17,247 nt of DNA from Marine Group III euryarchaeote CG-Epi4 (GTDB lineage Archaea; Thermoplasmatota; Poseidoniia; MGIII; CG-Epi1): assembly GCA_001875365.1 (NCBI GenBank), contig MIYX01000009.1, positions 1-17,247 on the forward strand, read 5' to 3'. Shown here piece after piece: positions 15,299 through 17,247 of the stretch. The position numbers and the translations under genes were made by a program. The notes under the pieces were generated by a model. It did no database searches. It was not told the origin of the DNA and saw only the letters and a program-made list of their open reading frames with translations. Numbering within the stretch: the first letter of the stretch is position 1; every line of letters begins with the position of its first letter.

Positions 15299-16588
15299 TT
15301 ACAGCGAAGGTTGTATTTCACCAATACAGTTTCCAAAACCAATCTTGTATCCTTTACCTCTACAAAATCCTTTCAGAGTTACAATGTCTCCATCTTCCAG
15401 AAAAGCTCTTTTTTCGCCGTTAGGAAGTGTTATTGGTTCCTTCCCTCCCCAAGCTATTTCAAGCATAGATCCTCGGCTATCTTTATTAGGTCCAGATATA
15501 GTACCACTAGCTAGTAAATCTCCAGTTCGAAGATTACATCCAGTAATGGTATGATGGGCAATTTGTTGTGCCATATTCCAATATAAATAATTGTAATTAG
15601 TTTTAGAAATGATATACGATTCTTTCATCTCTTTAGTCTGTAAATGTATTTCTAATTCAATATCGAAATTATGGTCGTTTTTATTTTTAAGATAATCAAA
15701 TGGTTCAGGCTCTTGTTTAGGGCTGCTGCACCTAAATGGTTCTAATGCCTCCAAAGTAATAATCCACGGTGAAATAGAGGTTACGAAGTTCTTCGCCAAA
15801 AAAGGACCAAGCGGAATGTATTCCCAGGTTTGCACATCTCTAGCAGACCAATCGTTAATTAGAGCCAATCCAAAAACATGATTTTCAGCCTCATCGACGG
15901 GTATAGGTTCACTAAGAGAATTTCCAGAACCAATCAAAACACCCATTTCAAGTTCAAAATCTAATCTTTTGCAGTCACCAAAGACAGGATTATCTGAGTT
16001 AGGAGGTTTAGTTTGACCTTTTGGCCTCACAATGCCAGTTTCACTAAGGACAACAGATGATGCGCGGCCATGATAACCTACTGGTAAGTGAAGCCAATTT
16101 GGCATTAGTGCCGCATCAGGGCCTCTGAACATAGTGCCGACATTAGTTGCATGCTCTCTTGAGGAGTAAAAATCAGTGTAATCTCCGATATCAATTGGTA
16201 ATTCCATATTGACGTTTTCTTTTGAAATTACAGCGATTTTTCGTAATTCTTTATTGTCACGTAATGTAGGGTTATCCACACTTAAGACTTCACTAATTTT
16301 CATTCTGGTTTCTTTCCATGCATTCCTTTCCATTGACATAAATGCATTCAATGTTGGTTCGTGGAAAATATCAGTCCCTTCAATTTCGGTACCTTCAAAA
16401 ATTCCAGCTTCATCTAAATAAGCTAAATCTATTATGAAATCTCCAATTGCAGTTACAACGTGTAAGTCTCCGCCATCTTTTGGACTACAAACTCCAAAAG
16501 GTATATTCTGTATGGGGAAATCAGAATTTTCGTCTACTTCTATCCAAGATTTTAGATTCGAATCGTGTGTTTTGTCCATTACATCCAT
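15299..16588 (-). CDS. fahA: Fumarylacetoacetase
   Basis: The enzyme splits fumarylacetoacetate to fumarate and acetoacetate, the last step of tyrosine/homogentisate breakdown (EC 3.7.1.2). At 429 residues it has normal length, and the active site known from mouse FAH is fully conserved with a constant offset of 13: Asp139, His146 (DYTDFYSSREHATNVG), Glu212 and Glu214 (FELEMG), Asp246, Arg250 and Gln253 (NDWSARDVQTW), and Lys266 (FLAKNF). The N-terminal SH3-like domain is present (about 20-130). The start is uncertain: ATG 16588 overlaps the preceding gene by 10 bases, while ATG 16579 (residue 4) forms a TAATG overlap with its stop. Either way the two genes are translationally coupled. No other tyrosine-catabolism gene is seen in the window. 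Confidence 0.95.
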   Translation of the reverse strand: MDVMDKTHDSNLKSWIEVDENSDFPIQNIPFGVCSPKDGGDLHVVTAIGDFIIDLAYLDEAGIFEGTEIEGTDIFHEPTLNAFMSMERNAWKETRMKISEVLSVDNPTLRDNKELRKIAVISKENVNMELPIDIGDYTDFYSSREHATNVGTMFRGPDAALMPNWLHLPVGYHGRASSVVLSETGIVRPKGQTKPPNSDNPVFGDCKRLDFELEMGVLIGSGNSLSEPIPVDEAENHVFGLALINDWSARDVQTWEYIPLGPFLAKNFVTSISPWIITLEALEPFRCSSPKQEPEPFDYLKNKNDHNFDIELEIHLQTKEMKESYIISKTNYNYLYWNMAQQIAHHTITGCNLRTGDLLASGTISGPNKDSRGSMLEIAWGGKEPITLPNGEKRAFLEDGDIVTLKGFCRGKGYKIGFGNCIGEIQPSL

Positions 16589-17247
16589 CCTAATTGTTTT
16601 AAGTCATCCATGGGCTCTTGAAAAGAGCAACTGCCAAATGAAATTCCATTGTTTTGTCTGCTTTTTTCAATCGTTTCGTTTTTAATTTCAAATCGAGAAT
16701 CTCGATCATCTCTCACTTTCCATATCATTTTGTCCTCTAAAAATTCAAAATCTTCTTCGTTTTGGCAATCAATCATGTGAGCTATTAAGATAAACATTCT
16801 AAATTTTTCTTGTTCATTATCGGGTTTAGGAAATGTCGTAGCGAGTGCACTCGCGCTGAACATATTTATGAATCCATGCATTTCAGTGTCATATTCGCTG
16901 GAATGATGCCTTATCGGATGATGTAATCCGGCAGTAAATTTGAGTGGTACTTGGCAGATACTACAATTTTGTATCATTGCTGCGACTTGTTCTACAGATG
17001 GAAAGGCCTCTTTTGTAATACCTCCACATCTTAACTTAATTCCAGTTTTTTTTAATGTAGAAATCATTTCAATAGTAGGTGTAATCTTCTCATCCCAATC
17101 ACCCTCATCTTCGTTTGTAGCGTAATTAATTCCAACATAGGGTAATTCAGGAAATTCATGATAATGCTCTAGATTATTTGTATTTAGTAAATCTACAACT
17201 TTTGACATGGCTTCTTTTGAAGGAGAAGCTGAAGGTAGTTTAGTTTC
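16579..17247 (-). CDS. Uncharacterised protein coupled to fumarylacetoacetase (5' end probably outside window)
   Basis: I cannot assign a function. The first ATG in view is at 17208 (209 residues), but the frame stays open for 13 more codons to the right edge, so the true start may lie outside. Conserved-looking blocks are LRCGGITKEAFPSVEQVAAM, FTAGLHHPIRHH, MHGFINMFSASALA and, near the end, SFGSCSFQEPMDDLKQLG. They look like blocks I recall from uncharacterised bacterial proteins, some with longer N-terminal parts. The His-rich block and the FGSCSF block could form a metal or active site, and TAG-type loops suggest a barrel-like enzyme, but this is speculation. No signal peptide or membrane segment is seen. 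Its stop overlaps the fumarylacetoacetase start, which points to a linked role, possibly in aromatic amino acid breakdown. Confidence 0.7.
   Translation of the reverse strand, partial: ETKLPSASPSKEAMSKVVDLLNTNNLEHYHEFPELPYVGINYATNEDEGDWDEKITPTIEMISTLKKTGIKLRCGGITKEAFPSVEQVAAMIQNCSICQVPLKFTAGLHHPIRHHSSEYDTEMHGFINMFSASALATTFPKPDNEQEKFRMFILIAHMIDCQNEEDFEFLEDKMIWKVRDDRDSRFEIKNETIEKSRQNNGISFGSCSFQEPMDDLKQLGWM

Noticed and set aside
1..17247. CRISPR array, insertion sequence, tRNA or rRNA genes, phage or toxin-antitoxin genes
   Set aside because: I looked for regular direct repeats, transposase motifs, cloverleaf segments and phage-like proteins and saw none. Gaps without genes are all shorter than about 150 bases.

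Overview
This window reads as an AT-rich genome fragment of a marine-type euryarchaeon, most likely the Marine Group II/III (Poseidoniia, Thermoplasmatota) lineage. The evidence for Archaea is direct: two archaeosine tRNA-modification enzymes (ArcS and RaSEA), a Pth2-type peptidyl-tRNA hydrolase, a Ser/His-type (S26B) signal peptidase, an archaeal/eukaryal-type prolyl-tRNA synthetase, an archaeal type IV pilin N-terminus, an AglB/STT3 oligosaccharyltransferase, and TATA-box promoters. The assignment below Archaea is an inference from gene content and base composition.

Left part (1-6155, + strand, tightly packed). The window opens inside arcS, whose reading frame is open to the left edge. It overlaps raSEA by 8 bases, so the two enzymes that turn preQ0-tRNA into archaeosine are translationally coupled. 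A DUF1616-like membrane protein, pth2 (TTG start, 2-base gap), an acidic low-complexity zinc-ribbon protein of unknown role, a type I signal peptidase and proS follow. Two gaps carry TATA-like boxes about 25 bases before the next ATG, which suggests leaderless internal transcripts.

Middle part (6156-8107, + strand). A secreted pilin-like protein has its own strong promoter, whose TATA box sits inside an inverted repeat, and is followed by a hairpin/T-tract terminator. Next comes an exported serine esterase of the LpqC / PHB-depolymerase-like family with a palindrome just before its start. A hairpin at 8060-8088 separates it from the convergent gene.

Right part (8108-17247, - strand). The most striking gene is a 2363-residue AglB/STT3 oligosaccharyltransferase. 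An apparently complete catalytic unit of about 1000 residues is fused to an array of roughly ten or more prealbumin-like (CarboxypepD_reg / SdrD-B-like) beta-sandwich modules, a CARDB-like domain and a C-terminal membrane anchor. The array carries about thirty N-X-S/T sequons. Upstream, under a separate promoter, lie fumarylacetoacetase (last step of tyrosine degradation) and an overlapping gene of unknown function that probably continues past the right edge.

Taken together, the central and right regions are rich in cell-surface functions (signal peptidase, pilin, exported esterase, glycosyltransferase fused to surface-type modules), while the left region holds translation and tRNA-modification genes.
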